Source: Inia geoffrensis
Taxonomy: Eukaryota > Chordata > Mammalia > Artiodactyla > Iniidae
NCBI GenBank assembly: GCA_036417435.1
Contig: CM070903.1
Location: forward strand, 57,636,001-57,700,000
DNA: 64,000 bases
Direction: 5' to 3'
The position numbers and the translations under genes were made by a program. Below, one piece after another: positions 46,601 through 58,341 of the stretch (the stretch's first letter is position 1; each line of letters begins with the position of its first letter). The notes under the pieces are model-generated. The model searched no databases. It was not told the origin of the DNA and saw only the letters and a list, made by a program, of their open reading frames with translations.

Positions 46601-47433
46601 TAGATTGTCCAAAAGACAGTTTCGCTACTATTCTTTGGTCTTGATCAGCTTATTTTACTTTCCAGCCAGATTTTAACACCCTCAAGAAATCACAAGAGCA
46701 AAGTGACTGTACTGGGCCAGGGAGAAAGGGGGAAAGTGCCTCCTGCTTTTGCCTTGTTTTGTTTGGCAGAGCTAGTTTGATAAAAAGGGAGTTTGGGAGT
46801 AAGAGGAAATCTTCTTTAATACAAAGTTGTACATGTTGCTGCTGCTTTTTTTTTTTTTTTTTTTTTTGTGGGTCAAACCAAAAATAAATTGTTCTGAGGG
46901 AGCAAAGCTTCTATATGGCAGATTTCATGGCCGTGATCTTTGCTTTTTTTCCCCAGTTTATTGCAAGGGGAAGATAACATAAAGTGGTCACCCCTGGCAA
47001 CCAAGCCCAGCTTCTTTAGTCTTCTGATGATTTGGAATCTAGTCTTTTTAAATTTAACATTCCTTGTATTTTAATTTTAAAACACACACAAGTTTTTAAC
47101 TAGCTATATTTCCAGGATGCTGAAACAATTTTGTAAATTTCATGAATTGTTTACACTCTTCCCTTTCATACTTCCAGTTTGCAAATAGCTCAGAAATTCA
47201 CTGTGACAGTTTAAGCAGCCTGCTGTTGATGCAGTGTCTAACATGTTTTGACAGACACGGGAGCTTTCCAACAAGTAAATTGCTATTGTGTTTCAGTATA
47301 ACTCAAGTTTGAACCACCTGCATTAGAAACAAATGCAAGATATATTCATGGCAACTGCTACTGCTTTTGGCTTTTTAAGAGGAACTTTGGAGGTCTCACC
47401 ACTAGATAGATGAGGGAAGGAGTGGTTATATCT

Positions 47434-47471
<38 letters not shown>

Positions 47472-47699
47472 CCGTGCACGTGCACACATAAATTCTTAGA
47501 CTTGAGAAGAATTTCAAATAATACCCAGTCACACACACCCTCCCCTGTCCCCCAGTTCCCAAACAGAATTATACCAACTCCTGAGAGACATTCATTTGTA
47601 TGTCATGGCAACAACCATTTCACCAGGAGAGCCTCATCTCTTGGTTTATGTATTATTTGTAAAGATATTCTTTTAAAATCTAAATAGCTGTGAGACCAG
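46601..47699. other. unassigned sequence
   Basis: It includes a T20 run at about 46848-46867 and the (AC)n tract at 47436. The ORFs at 47323-47562 and 47502-47687 overlap the microsatellite and are not credible genes. Confidence 0.6.
47436..47468. repeat. (AC)n microsatellite
   Basis: An uninterrupted run of about 16 AC units. Confidence 0.97.
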
Positions 47700-47930
47700 G
47701 TAAAGTTTAATGGAAAGAGAAAAGGATCTGGAATCAGAAGGACTTAGTTTCATGTCCCAACTTCATCTCTGACCCTGTGTATAATTTGAAATATATTTTT
47801 TAATCATTCTGAACCACACTTTCCTCATCTGCAAAATGGGGATGATAATAACTTCATAAATGATTGTAAGAATTAAGTGATGTAACCTATTTAAAGTTTC
47901 TAGCACCAGATATGGCTGTTTTATTTTATT
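47700..47930 (+). repeat. MIR element
   Basis: 'ggatctggaatcagaaggac', 'gtcccaacttcatctctgac', 'tttcctcatctgcaaaatgg' and 'gtaagaattaagtgatgtaa' follow the MIR consensus order from tRNA-related head through core to tail. It is the best-preserved plus-strand MIR here. Confidence 0.88.
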
Positions 47931-47934
47931 TCCT

Positions 47935-48040
47935 CCTCATATAAGCAGTATGAGAAAGATATCTCTTATTTCATAAAAGAAGAATCTGAAGTTCAGAGTG
48001 GTGATGTGATTTCTCCAAGTTCTTATGTTAAGTAAAAAAG
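47935..48040 (-). repeat. MIR fragment
   Basis: 'aagaagaatctgaagttcag' and 'gatgtgatttctccaagttc' are the reverse-complement MIR core. It follows the plus-strand MIR almost directly. Confidence 0.55.
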
Positions 48041-48294
48041 AATAAACAAAAGGGCCAAATAACCTCTTACTTATCAAAGAAACTTTGGAATCTTCACATC
48101 TTTTCCAACATTTCAGATCTGTATCTCAGTCACCTCTAGGGTAGATATGGTATCCATTTTTTCATAGTTCGTATGTCAGAAGTAAAGGAAGTAAAAATTG
48201 AACGTTGACAAATAGCTCTTTATCATTATTGAATGGACATTAATGGCAAGTATTAGTTGAGTTTTAAACTTTGATTGATGTTTTTCATTATTAT

Positions 48295-48420
48295 GTAACA
48301 AATGCCTATTTTTCCCACTAGACTAAAAGTTTCACGAGGTCAGGGACCACATATATATGCTGTATCCCCAGTACCTGGCACATAGTAGTTATGTATAAAT
48401 ATTTAAATGAATTCTCTTAA
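48295..48420 (+). repeat. LINE-2 3'-end fragment
   Basis: 'actaaaagtttcacgaggtc', 'agggaccacatatatatgct' and 'gtacctggcacatagtagtt' match the LINE-2 3' terminus closely. Confidence 0.82.
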
Positions 48421-50281
48421 TTGAGTAACAATGTTTTTACAATGGTATAATTTCCAGGCTTTTTTTCAGTATATTCTTGTTTCTATATATGGATTTTTTC
48501 TTTATAATATACATTTTCTTTCTTTTATAAGTAAAATAAAGTCTCATTGTTAAGGAAGATTTAGAAAATATGAACAAGATAAACAACAAAAAAAATCATC
48601 CACCATGCTTTTGTTTGCTGTTTGCATTTGAAAAAAGAGATGAAAGTCAATTTTGGTTGGACTTCAGAAAGTATAGATGTTTCCCTTGAGATTTCTTGTT
48701 CTAACCACAGAGCTCTTGCTATTACAAGAAATAAAGCTTAAAAAAACTTTTTGCTTTTAAATTTCAGCCAGATGTCTCAGGGAAAGGTGGCAAAAACCCC
48801 TCCACATTTTTTCAGTTTTGGTATCATTTTGGTAAGATTTGTTTAGGAAGCCACTCCCCTCAGGGGTCTTATAATTAATTTTCATTCTGCCTATTGATGT
48901 TCCCACAGTGAAGCAAGAATATTTTATTAATACATAGCACCTCTATTCTGTTCAGATTAATTCTGAGTCATTTATGGACTATCTGAAAACTTCATGCTAT
49001 TTCTTTTAAAAATGCTATGTAGGTAGCTAATATTTTAGCTCTGAACACTTTAAACTTTGACTGAAAATGTATTTAATTTGCTTTCAAACATGGCACAAGA
49101 TTTTGTTTCAGTATTAAATTATTGACTTATAGCCTTTACCTTCAAACTTCCATAATATCTTATATATATATATTTTGGCTTGGAGACTTGAGATTTTTTT
49201 AAAACTTGTTAATTAAAATATCTTTCCATGGTGTATTTAAGGACGAATTTATTTTAAATAATTTTGCCTGTTTCTCTCTACCTACTTCTTTAATCATAGA
49301 AATTTTTTCAGTTATGTTTTTGATTGTCTTTTGATCCCATTCCATTTTTCTCAATTCTTTCTTGGAACATCTAAACATCTTTTTATAATGTTGATTTTCT
49401 TTAAAAAATAAAGTGGTACAAGTATATAGTTAAAAAAATCAAATAGATCTAAAGGGCTTACATTAAAAATCAGCAGTTCCTTGCCTCTCACCCTTTCCAT
49501 CCCTTTCTATATGCAGCTCTGCTCTCATTTAACTCTACCAGCTGTAAATTCTGTTTTATACTTCTGTATGTTAAAGTAATGTTTTCATTCTGTTCTCTGT
49601 TGATGTATCCATTTTAAATATGATCTACTGACTAGTTGAGTTTTAGGCTCTTACTACCATCCTTCCTCTCCCTCTGTCTTCCAAAAATGATTTTATCACA
49701 ACTTTGATTAAATCAACAGTCCGTGTTTACATTATGATTATATAAGTATTACTCATTACTGAGATGAAGAATACACTATTATTTCAATAGTATACTAGCT
49801 TTAGTTTGTCCTAGATTTGGTAATTGCTTTTTGTTTTGCTTAGCTTTCTATGTGCTTATCAATAGTCCTTTAATAAATGTTCCAACAGATCTGGGAAATG
49901 CTTAGTAACAATTTTTGCCAAACACTCAAAGCTATCAGACAGTGTTTAGTTCCATTTGTTATTCTTCTTGGAAACTGCCTTATTCCAGCTCTCTAACCTC
50001 ATGTTCTCACATGGACTATTGCTTTCCAGGCCTGCTGCACAACTGCTGCCCTGGAACTTCTTGGTAAATTTCCTACACTAAACCCCCAGTTTTCTGTATA
50101 TCATGCCTACTTCTCTCTTTCATTTATTTTGCTGAAATACGTCCTCCAGTAACCTCTCAAGAAGAAGAAGATGAGTAGTAACCTTTTGAATTACTGGGTG
50201 TCTGAAAATAACTTTATCCTTCCACTTGACTGGTAGTTTGGGTAGGGTAAAAATCATTTTCCCTGACAAGTTGTGTCAACC
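48421..50281. other. unassigned AT-rich sequence, partly old L1-like
   Basis: About 49400-49660 resembles the 25690-25870 segment ('cctctcaccctttccatccc', 'ttgatgtatccattttaaat') and may be an old L1M 3' end in reverse. The remainder is unrecognised, with no credible gene. Confidence 0.4.
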
Positions 50282-50343
<62 letters not shown>

Positions 50344-50344
50344 T
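50282..50344. repeat. A28 run joined to a (TA)n tract
   Basis: Twenty-eight A's (50282-50309) run straight into about 17 TA units with one G. It looks like an A-rich retroelement tail that has grown a TA microsatellite, but no element body was recognised beside it. Confidence 0.93.
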
Positions 50345-52316
50345 TGCAGGAGGCTGCAAAAAGGAAAATAATTTATTTGGGGGTTTAATAATGCAGTTTG
50401 GGAGACACAGATTTGAGTAACCCTGAAAGAGTGTCCCGAGGAAGAGGAAGAGTCAGCGACTTATAAAGACAAAGAGTCCCATGGTTGCTGAAAGTTACCT
50501 GGTAAGAATTGTGCTTGACTCTGATCAGAGAGTCAGAAAATATTTGTCGTTAAGGAATCTGAGTTGTTTTAGGGTGGGGGTCTGAGAAGTAGATAGACTG
50601 TTATGAGTTATATTAGAGTAAGGGTCCAGTAAGTATCTTGAGTTTCTGTCAGGTGTTCTGGATGACTTCATCAGGTCAGTGGTCAGATTCTATCCAGGCT
50701 GAGATAGGTGCATAAGTCACACTTCCTTAATGGCCTCCTGGCTGTATCTCAGCAAGCTCTCTTAGCAGACTCCGTTTTCATTTTTCTCTCACAGTTGGAA
50801 GGCATCATTCCTCAGTCTTTTGGCATACAGTGTGACTGATAAAAATTCCAAATGTTATCATGATTCCTTTTCCTTTGATTGTGTTTTGGTACTTGTTTTT
50901 GCATTATTTTTCTGGAAGCTTTTAGAGTTTCCTTTTATGCCTGTTCTAAAGTTTTTTATTTCAGTCATTAGCCTAGTCATTCTGAGAAATTTTCATATGC
51001 ATAAGTTACTTCTCTCTGACTTTTCAGTTCTTTATTTCAGAGGTGGTATGGGGGTGAAATTTCATAATTGTTGGATTTTGTACTTTCCAGATTGATTTTC
51101 AAAATTATCATAGCTTATCTTTTCTCTTTCATGTTCTTTTCTGAGAGATTTACTTGGCTTTAGGTAGTAGCACTTCTGATTTTTAATTTCAAATATGTTT
51201 TAATTTAAAGGCTTGTTTATTATTATTTTTCTTAATAACAGTTATGTTTATTTGTTTTAAATTTATTGTTTACTTTGTAGACACTGTTTTCTCTTGATTC
51301 TGAGTATATATATTATGTATACAATTTTCATCTGTTCTCTGCGCTTAGGTTTTTCCTCCCTCCCTTCCTTCCTTCCTTTCGTTTTGTTTTGAATTCCTTT
51401 GATTTCTCTTTTTGACATTGAAAACACTTTTTAAATAGCAGCTGATCTTGATCTGTTCATTCATATTCCAGAGGCATCAAAAAGCTCATTGGAAGCTGAG
51501 TGCCTTTGTGGAAGAGTGGGCTTCATAGTTGGAAGATTAGTTAACTATATTGTGAGCAGGAAGAAAGCCAGCCTTTTGATTGAGGGACCACAAAATGCCA
51601 CAATGAGGATTTTTCTTGGGCTGTAGAGTTACTCCCAGGAAGCTCCCTTTTCCAGCTTCTTGCGGCAGAAAGAGGGGAGATGATCTTTACATATAGTTTC
51701 TAGGCAAGAGAAGGAGAGGGATTCCCAAGAATGTGCAGTATGTTGACTTCATTGTATCTCATTTTTACTCCTATATACCCTCCTTTTCTCCACTGTGCTC
51801 CTGGCACAGTCTAGAGTCTTTCAGAGAGTTGGCAACTGTTGTCCTGCCAGTGCAGGGGGATGTGGGGAATAATTTTCTTCTACAGGCATGGAGAAAGAGA
51901 TCTGGGATGTTCTAGCTGCCCTGTATAAAGTTTTTCAATTAATCTCTCTTTTTTCAGTCCTCATCCACCCCACTTCTTTGGTAACCTGTGTCTCCAATAG
52001 TTAAGCCTCTCAAAGGCTTTGGGGAGAGAGGCTTTGGGGCAAGTTGCCTCCAATGCAGATTTTTAAAGAAAAGTGGAGGTAGTCCTTTCATGAAGAATGT
52101 CTAAATTGTCTTCTACCTAAAGAATAGGGGAAACATTCCTAACTCATAATTGCATAGATAAGTTATCTATATCTGTAGCCTTCATCTGTATTTAATATTG
52201 AACAGGGAGGTTTGGAGATACCTGATAATCCTTAAGCAGTATCCAGATATTCTACAGGTTAAACTTAGGTGGTTCCATTAAATAAAGAAGGGGTGGTTTA
52301 ATTTTTGGTATTAATT
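50345..52316. other. unassigned sequence
   Basis: 50345-50780 has the feel of an old LTR or ERV fragment ('aagagtgtcccgaggaagag', 'gtctgagaagtagatagact') that I cannot name. 50790-51330 is T-rich and may be an antisense old LINE ORF1. The ORF at 50820-51095 is motif-free. No host gene is supported. Confidence 0.35.
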
Positions 52317-52700
52317 AATTAAACAAATATTTATTATGCACCCACAATATTCCAAGAATTAGGTATATAAAGCTCATTGCTGTCTAATCAAATCAACATC
52401 ATGTCCTTTATTAGCGCCAGTGAGTAAGTAAGGAACAAGTAGTCCATATAACATTGGCTAACCAACCTGATGAAAGGGAGGCACATTTATTAGATTCACA
52501 CATCCAAATCTATGAAAAGAAAAATTTCTCAGAGTATTAATCCATAGAATTTATTTTTTATAAAATCCTGCCCCATTTTAAAAGTATTGTGCACCAAGCA
52601 CAATATTCTGTGCATTTTGAAAAGGAGAAAACTGAGCATCAGACACCTTAAATAACTTGTGCAATATTAACACTAAGGTGTTGTCTGCTCTTAGCTACTG
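52317..52700 (+). repeat. ancient interspersed repeat fragment plus a MIR-like scrap
   Basis: 'attaaacaaatatttattat' and 'gcacccacaatattccaaga' show the 45785-type hallmark. 'aaaggagaaaactgagcatc' near 52620 resembles a minus-strand MIR core. Both are strongly decayed. Confidence 0.45.
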
Positions 52701-53569
52701 AACCATAATACTGGTACTATTATTCCAACACAGTCAATGAAAACAACTGTCAGAGATACTGTCTGCTAAAGCTTTCCTATTAGGTATTTCTTGTTTACAT
52801 CTTTATGAGGCATAATTTGCTCTATATTTAAATTTTCTTTTTGCCTATAATAGCAGTGACAGCCTTAACTAGCTAAAAAGTATACTCAAAAAGACCCTAG
52901 GGGAACTTGAAAATAAAACTTTAATGTATTTTCTTTATACCTATTCCCTTTTTCCTTCTAACCACCCAATTTCACAGATGCTGAGTTTTCTTTTTACAGA
53001 GTTTTGAAGCTGATATTTTGCTTTAGGAGTTTTGCGTGACATTAGAGTTTGAAAGGAAAAATGTCAGAAAGTATTGTTTTGTTCTTCTTAAAACATAGTA
53101 AGCAATGACCACCCAATTATTTTTGTATTATATTAGGAATAATCTCCAAAATCTTACTTCACTCGTGTCAAACAGAGCTTACCATACTTGGATAATAAAT
53201 GAAACTATTGTACATAACCTTACTGTTTTAAATTTAAGTAAAACTATGTGAAGTTACTATTTAAAATGGTGTCTTATAAAAGACAAAAAGATCTCCCTAC
53301 TTCCCCCTAAAAATATTTAGTAAGACATAAAGATGACCAGAATTTGAAATAACACTGAAAATTAAGCAAGAAATCACCATTGCCAACAGCATTGGAAAGT
53401 TCCCTAACTATAAAGTTTTTATATATGTTCAAATTTGATTTCCAGTAGGTGATATTCAAGATACTGGGCCCATTGAGAGGTTTAAAGACCTACAACACTT
53501 AAAAGCCTGTAAGACATTTGGAGTATAAACTGTAGAACTCAAAAGCTTTCAGTGCGTTAACAAGGATAG
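52701..53569. other. unassigned AT-rich sequence
   Basis: Nothing recognised. Confidence 0.6.
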
Positions 53570-53780
53570 TACACACAAACCCTACAGATAGAAGAGATAG
53601 GGTTGGACAAGGAAGATTTTATAAAGAAATTGAGACTTGGGTTGGGCTTTGAAGGAAAGGTAGCATTGACTATATTTTAGTAAATGTGAATGGGAAGAAG
53701 AGGAGAGAGTGAACAAGATAGAGGAGACAGGAATAGGTCTGGTACATTCAGAGATCTTGAAGATACTGTGAATCTGTTAC
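53570..53780 (+). repeat. ancient interspersed repeat, distal part
   Basis: 'gacttgggttgggctttgaa', 'gaatgggaagaagaggagag' and 'agacaggaataggtctggta' match in order the distal half of the repeat at 1780-2270. Low confidence on exact limits. Confidence 0.45.
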
Positions 53781-54045
53781 AGGTTGAAAATGGGCATTGG
53801 TTTCTTCTTACATGAAGTTTGTTAGCAGTGATTGTATTTCAACTTGGTGGTGTTTCTGTGGAATGATATGAATATATTGCCATTAAAAAATGGGAGGAAA
53901 ACCTTGATAACACCTGTGAAAGAAACAAAACTAGAATCCAGGCATATCCAGGTGTTCAGGAAAGTTTTATTTTTCCCTCCTGGCTTTCCTTCTAATTTCT
54001 GGATTAGGCTGTATTTACAACAATTGTTTTCCTGTAGTATTTTAT

Positions 54046-54055
54046 TGGAAACCCA
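54046..54055. repeat. left target-site duplication of L1-C
   Basis: tggaaaccca, repeated at 60954-60963. The bases after it in the left copy pass directly into the element's T-rich (reversed poly(A)) end. Confidence 0.8.
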
Positions 54056-54472
54056 CTTTTTTTTTTTAATTTTATTTTATTTTTATTTGTAACATTTTTT
54101 TTCTTACAATGGTATGTTAGTTTCAGCTTCACAACAAAATGAATCAGATATATATACATATGTTCCCATATCTCCCACTGCTTGCGTCTCCCTCCCTCCC
54201 ACCCTCCCTATCCCACCCCTCCAGGCAGTCACAAAGCACTGAGCTGATCTCCCTGTGCTATGCGGCTGCTTCCCACTAGCTATCTACCTTACGTTTGGTA
54301 GTGTATATATGTCCATGCCTCTCTCTCGTTTTGTCACAGTTTAACCTTCCCCCTCCCCATATCCTCCAGTCCATTCTCTATTAAGTCTGTGTCTTTATTC
54401 CTGTTTCACCTTTATTCCTGTTTCACCTTTATTCCTGTTTCACCGCTAAGTTGAAACATGACATTTTTTCCC
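54056..54472 (-). other. L1-C 3' UTR and tail
   Basis: It holds the G-rich tract on the minus strand (opposite 'ccctccctcccaccctccct' near 54190), a 17-bp tandem triplication (54394-54444) and an A-rich tail with T/A interruptions. The canonical end seen in L1-B ('cccaataaagatgtta' on the minus strand) is not present in that form. Confidence 0.82.
54394..54444. repeat. 17-bp tandem repeat x3 in the L1-C 3' UTR
   Basis: tttattcctgtttcacc occurs three times in exact tandem (54394-54410, 54411-54427, 54428-54444). L1-B has a single related copy ('tttattcctgtcttacccc') at the matching place, so this is a private expansion of L1-C or its lineage. Confidence 0.97.
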
Positions 54473-57400
54473 TTAAATTCCATATATATGTGTTAGCATA
54501 CAGTATTTGTCTTTCTCTTTCTGACTTACTTCACTCTGTATGACAGACTCTAGGTCCATCCACCTCATTACAAATAGTTCAATATCGTTTCTTTTTATGG
54601 CTGAGTAATATTCCATTGTATATATGTGCCACATCTTCTTTATCCATTCATCCGATGATGGACACTTAGGTTGTTTCCATCTCCAGGCTATTGTTAATAG
54701 AGCTGCAATGAACATTTTGGTACATGATTCTTTTTGAATTACGGTTTTCTCAGGGTATATACCCAGTAGTGAGATTGCTGGGTCATATGGTAGTTCTATT
54801 TGTAGTTTTTTAAGAAACCTCCAGACTGTTCTCCACAGTGGCTGTATCAATTTACATTCCCACCAACAGTGTATGAAGGTTCCCTTTTCTCCACACCCTC
54901 TCCAGCATTTATTGTTTCTAGATTTTTTGATGATGGCCATTCTGACTGGTGTGAGATGATATCTCATTGTAGTTTTGATTTGCATTTCTCTAATGATTAG
55001 TGATGTTGAGCATTCTTTCATGTGTTTGTTGGCAGTCTGTATATCTTCTTTGGAGAAATGTCTATTTAGGTCTTCTGCCCATTTTTGGATTGGGTTGTTT
55101 GTTTTTTTGTTATTAAGCTGCATGAACTGCTTATAAATTTGGGAGATTAATCCTTTGTCAGTTGCTTCATTTGCAAATATTTTTTCCCATTCTGAGGGTT
55201 GTCTTTTGGTCTTGTTTATGGTTTGCTTTGCTGTGCAAAAGCTTTGAAGTTTTATTAGGTCCCATTTGTTTATTTTTGTTTTTATTTCCATTTCTCTAGG
55301 AGGTGGGTCAAAAAGGACCTTGCTGTGATTTATGTCATAGAGAGTCCTGTCTATGTTTTCCTCTAAGAGGTTGATAGTTTCTGGCCTTACATTTAGGTCT
55401 TTAATCCATTTTGAGCTTATATTTGTGTATGGTGTTAGGGAGTGATCTAATCTCATACTTTTACATGTAGCTGTCCAGTTTTCCCAGCACGACTTATTGA
55501 AGAGGCTGTCCTTTCTCCAGTGTACATTCCTGCCTCCTTTATCAAAGATAAGGTGACCATATGTGCGTGGGTTTATCTCAGGGCTTTCTATCCTGTTCCA
55601 CTGATGTATATTTCTGTTTTTGTGCCAGTACCATATTGTCTTGATTACTGTAGTTTTGTAGTATAGTCTGAAGTCAGGAAGCCTGATTCCTCCAGCTCCG
55701 TTTTTCGTTCTCAAGATTGCTTTGGCTATTTGGGATCTTTTGTGTTTCCATACAAATTGTGAAATTTTTTGTTCTAGTTCTGTGAAAAATGCCAGTGGTA
55801 GTTTGATAGGGATTGCATTGAATCTGTAGATTGCTTTGGATAGTAGAGTCATTTTCACAATGTTGATTCTTCCAATCCAAGTACATGGTATATCTCTCCA
55901 TCTATTTGTATCATCTTTAATTTCTTTCCTCAGTGTCTTATAATTTTCTGCAAACAGGTCTTTTGTCTCCTGAGGTAGGTTTATTTCTAGATATATGATT
56001 CTCATTGTTGCAGAGGTAAATGGGAGTGTTTTCTTAATTTCACTTTCATATTTCTCATCCTTAGTGTATAGGAATGCCAGATATTTCTCTGCATTAATTT
56101 TGTATCCTGCTACTTTACCAAATTCATTGATTAGCTCTAGTAGTTTTCTGGTAGCATCTTTAGGGTTCTCTATGTATAGTATCATGTCATCTGCAAATAG
56201 TGACAGCTTTACTTCTTCTTTTCCGATTTGGATTCCTTTCATTTCCTTTTCTTCTCTGATTGTTGTGGCTAAAACTTCCAAGACTACGTTGAATAAGAGT
56301 GTTGAGAGTGGGCAACCTTGTCTTGTTCCTGATCTTAGTGGAAATGCTTTCAGTTTTTCACCATTAAGGACAATGTTGGCTGTGGGTTTGTCATATATGG
56401 CCTTTATTATGTTGAGGAAAGTTCCTTCTATGCCTACTTTCTGCAGGGTTTTTATCATAAATGGGTGTTGAATTTTGTCAAAAGCTTTCTCTGCGTCTAT
56501 TGATATGATCATATGGTTTTTCTCCTTCAGTTTGTTAATATGGTGTATCACGTTGATTGATTTGCGTATATTGAAGAATCCGTGCATTCCTGGAATAAAA
56601 TCCACTTGATCATGGTGTATGATCCTTTTAATGTGCTGTTGGATTCTGTTTGCTAGTATTTTGTTGAGGATTTTTGCATCTATGTTCATCAGTGATATTG
56701 GCCTGTAGTTTTCTTTCTTTGTGACATCCTTGTCTGGTTTTGTAATCAGGGTGATGGTTGCCTCATAGAATGAGTTGGGGAGTGTTCCTCCCTCTGCTAT
56801 ATTTTGGAAGAGTTTGAGAAGGATAGGTGTTAGCTCTTCTCTAAATGTTTGATAGAATTCGGCTGTGAAGCCATCTGGTCCTGGGCTTTTGTTTGTTGGA
56901 AGATTTTTAATCACAGTTTTAATTTCAGTGCCTGTGATTGGTCTCTTCATATTTTCTATTTCTTCCTGATTCAGTCTTGGCAGGTTGTGCCTTTCTAAGA
57001 ATTTGTCCATTTCTTCCAGGTTGTCCATTTTCTTGGCATAGAGTTGCTTGTAGTAATCTCTCATGATCTTTTGTATTTCTGCAGTGTCAGTTGTTACTTC
57101 TCCTTTTTCATTTCTAATTCTATTGATTTGAGTCTTCTCCCTTTTTTTCTTGATGAGTCTGGCTAATGGTTTATCAATTTTGTTTATCTTCTCAAAGAAC
57201 CAGCTTTTAGTTTTATTGATCTTTGCTATCGTCTCTGTCATTTCTTTTTCATTTATTTCTGATCTGATTTTTATGATTTCTTTCCTTCTGCTAACTTTGG
57301 TGTTTTTTTGTTCTTCTTTCTCTAATTTCTTTAGGTGCAAGGTTAAGTTGTTTGTTCGAGATGTTTCCTATTTCTTAAGGTAGGATTGTATTGCTATAAA

Positions 57401-58283
57401 CTTCCCTCTTAGAACTGCTTTTGCTTCATCCCATAGATTTTGAGTCGTCGTGGCTCCATTGTCATTTGTTTCTAGGTATTTTCTGATTTCCTCTTTGATT
57501 TCTTCAGTGATCACTTCGTTATTAAGTAGTGTATTGTTTAGCCTCCATGTGTTCGTATTTTTTACAGATCTTTTCCTGTAATTGATATCTAGTCTCATAG
57601 CATTGTGGTCAGAAAAGATACTTGATACAATTTCAATTTTCTTAAATTTACCAAGGCTTGATTTGTGACCCAAGATATGATCTATCCTGGAGAATGTTCC
57701 ATGAGCACTTGAGAAAAATGTGTATTCTGTTGTTTTTGGATGGAATGTCCTATAAATATCAATTAAGTCCATCTAGTTTAATGTATCATTTAAAGCTTGT
57801 GTTTCCTTATTTATTTTCATTTTGTATGATCTGTCCATTGGTGAAAGTGGGGTGTTCAAGTCCCCTACTATGAATGTGTTACTGTCGATTTCCCCTTTTA
57901 TTGCTGTTAGTAATTGCCTGAGGTGGTCCTATGTTGGGTGCATAAATATTTACAATTGTTATATCTTCTTCTTGGATCGATCCCTTAATCATTATGTAGT
58001 GTCCTTCTTTGTCTCTTGTAATGGTCTTTATTTTAAAGTCTATTTTGTCTGATATGAGAATTGCTACTCCAGCTCTCTTTTGGTTTCCATTTGCATGAAA
58101 TACCTTTTTCCATCCCCTTACTTTCAGTCTGTATGTGTCTCTAGGTCTGAAGTGGGTCTCTTGTAGACAGCAAATACATGCGTCTTGTTTTTGTATCCAT
58201 TCAGCCAATCTGTGTCTTTTGGTGGGAGCATTTAGTCCATTTACATTTAAGGTAATTATTGATATGTATGTTCCTATTTCCAT
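54473..58283 (-). pseudogene. L1 ORF2, endonuclease-reverse transcriptase, three lesions (L1-C)
   Basis: It starts at ATG 58283. Relative to L1-B, 8 bases are missing near 57918, shifting the frame inside the endonuclease domain just after the 'NIYAPN' segment. In the resumed frame, TAG occurs at 57773-57775 and at 57368-57370. From there the frame is open to the stop at 54473 (955 codons from Met 57340), including '[12 protein letters not shown]', catalytic FADD, and the C-terminal C-x3-C-x7-H-x4-C cluster near 'CWRGCGEKG'. A Ser-Pro-Leu in the RT segment has become Ser-Thr-Leu. The RT half could be translated only if started internally; the endonuclease is split. It should not support normal retrotransposition. 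Confidence 0.95.
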
Positions 58284-58341
58284 TTTCTTAATTGTTTTGG
58301 GTTCGTTATTGTAGGTCTTTTCCTTCTCTTGTGTTTCTTGC

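Noticed and set aside
54046..54092. ORF 53832-54092 as a gene end
   Set aside because: Its 3' part runs into the L1-C tail; no domain present.
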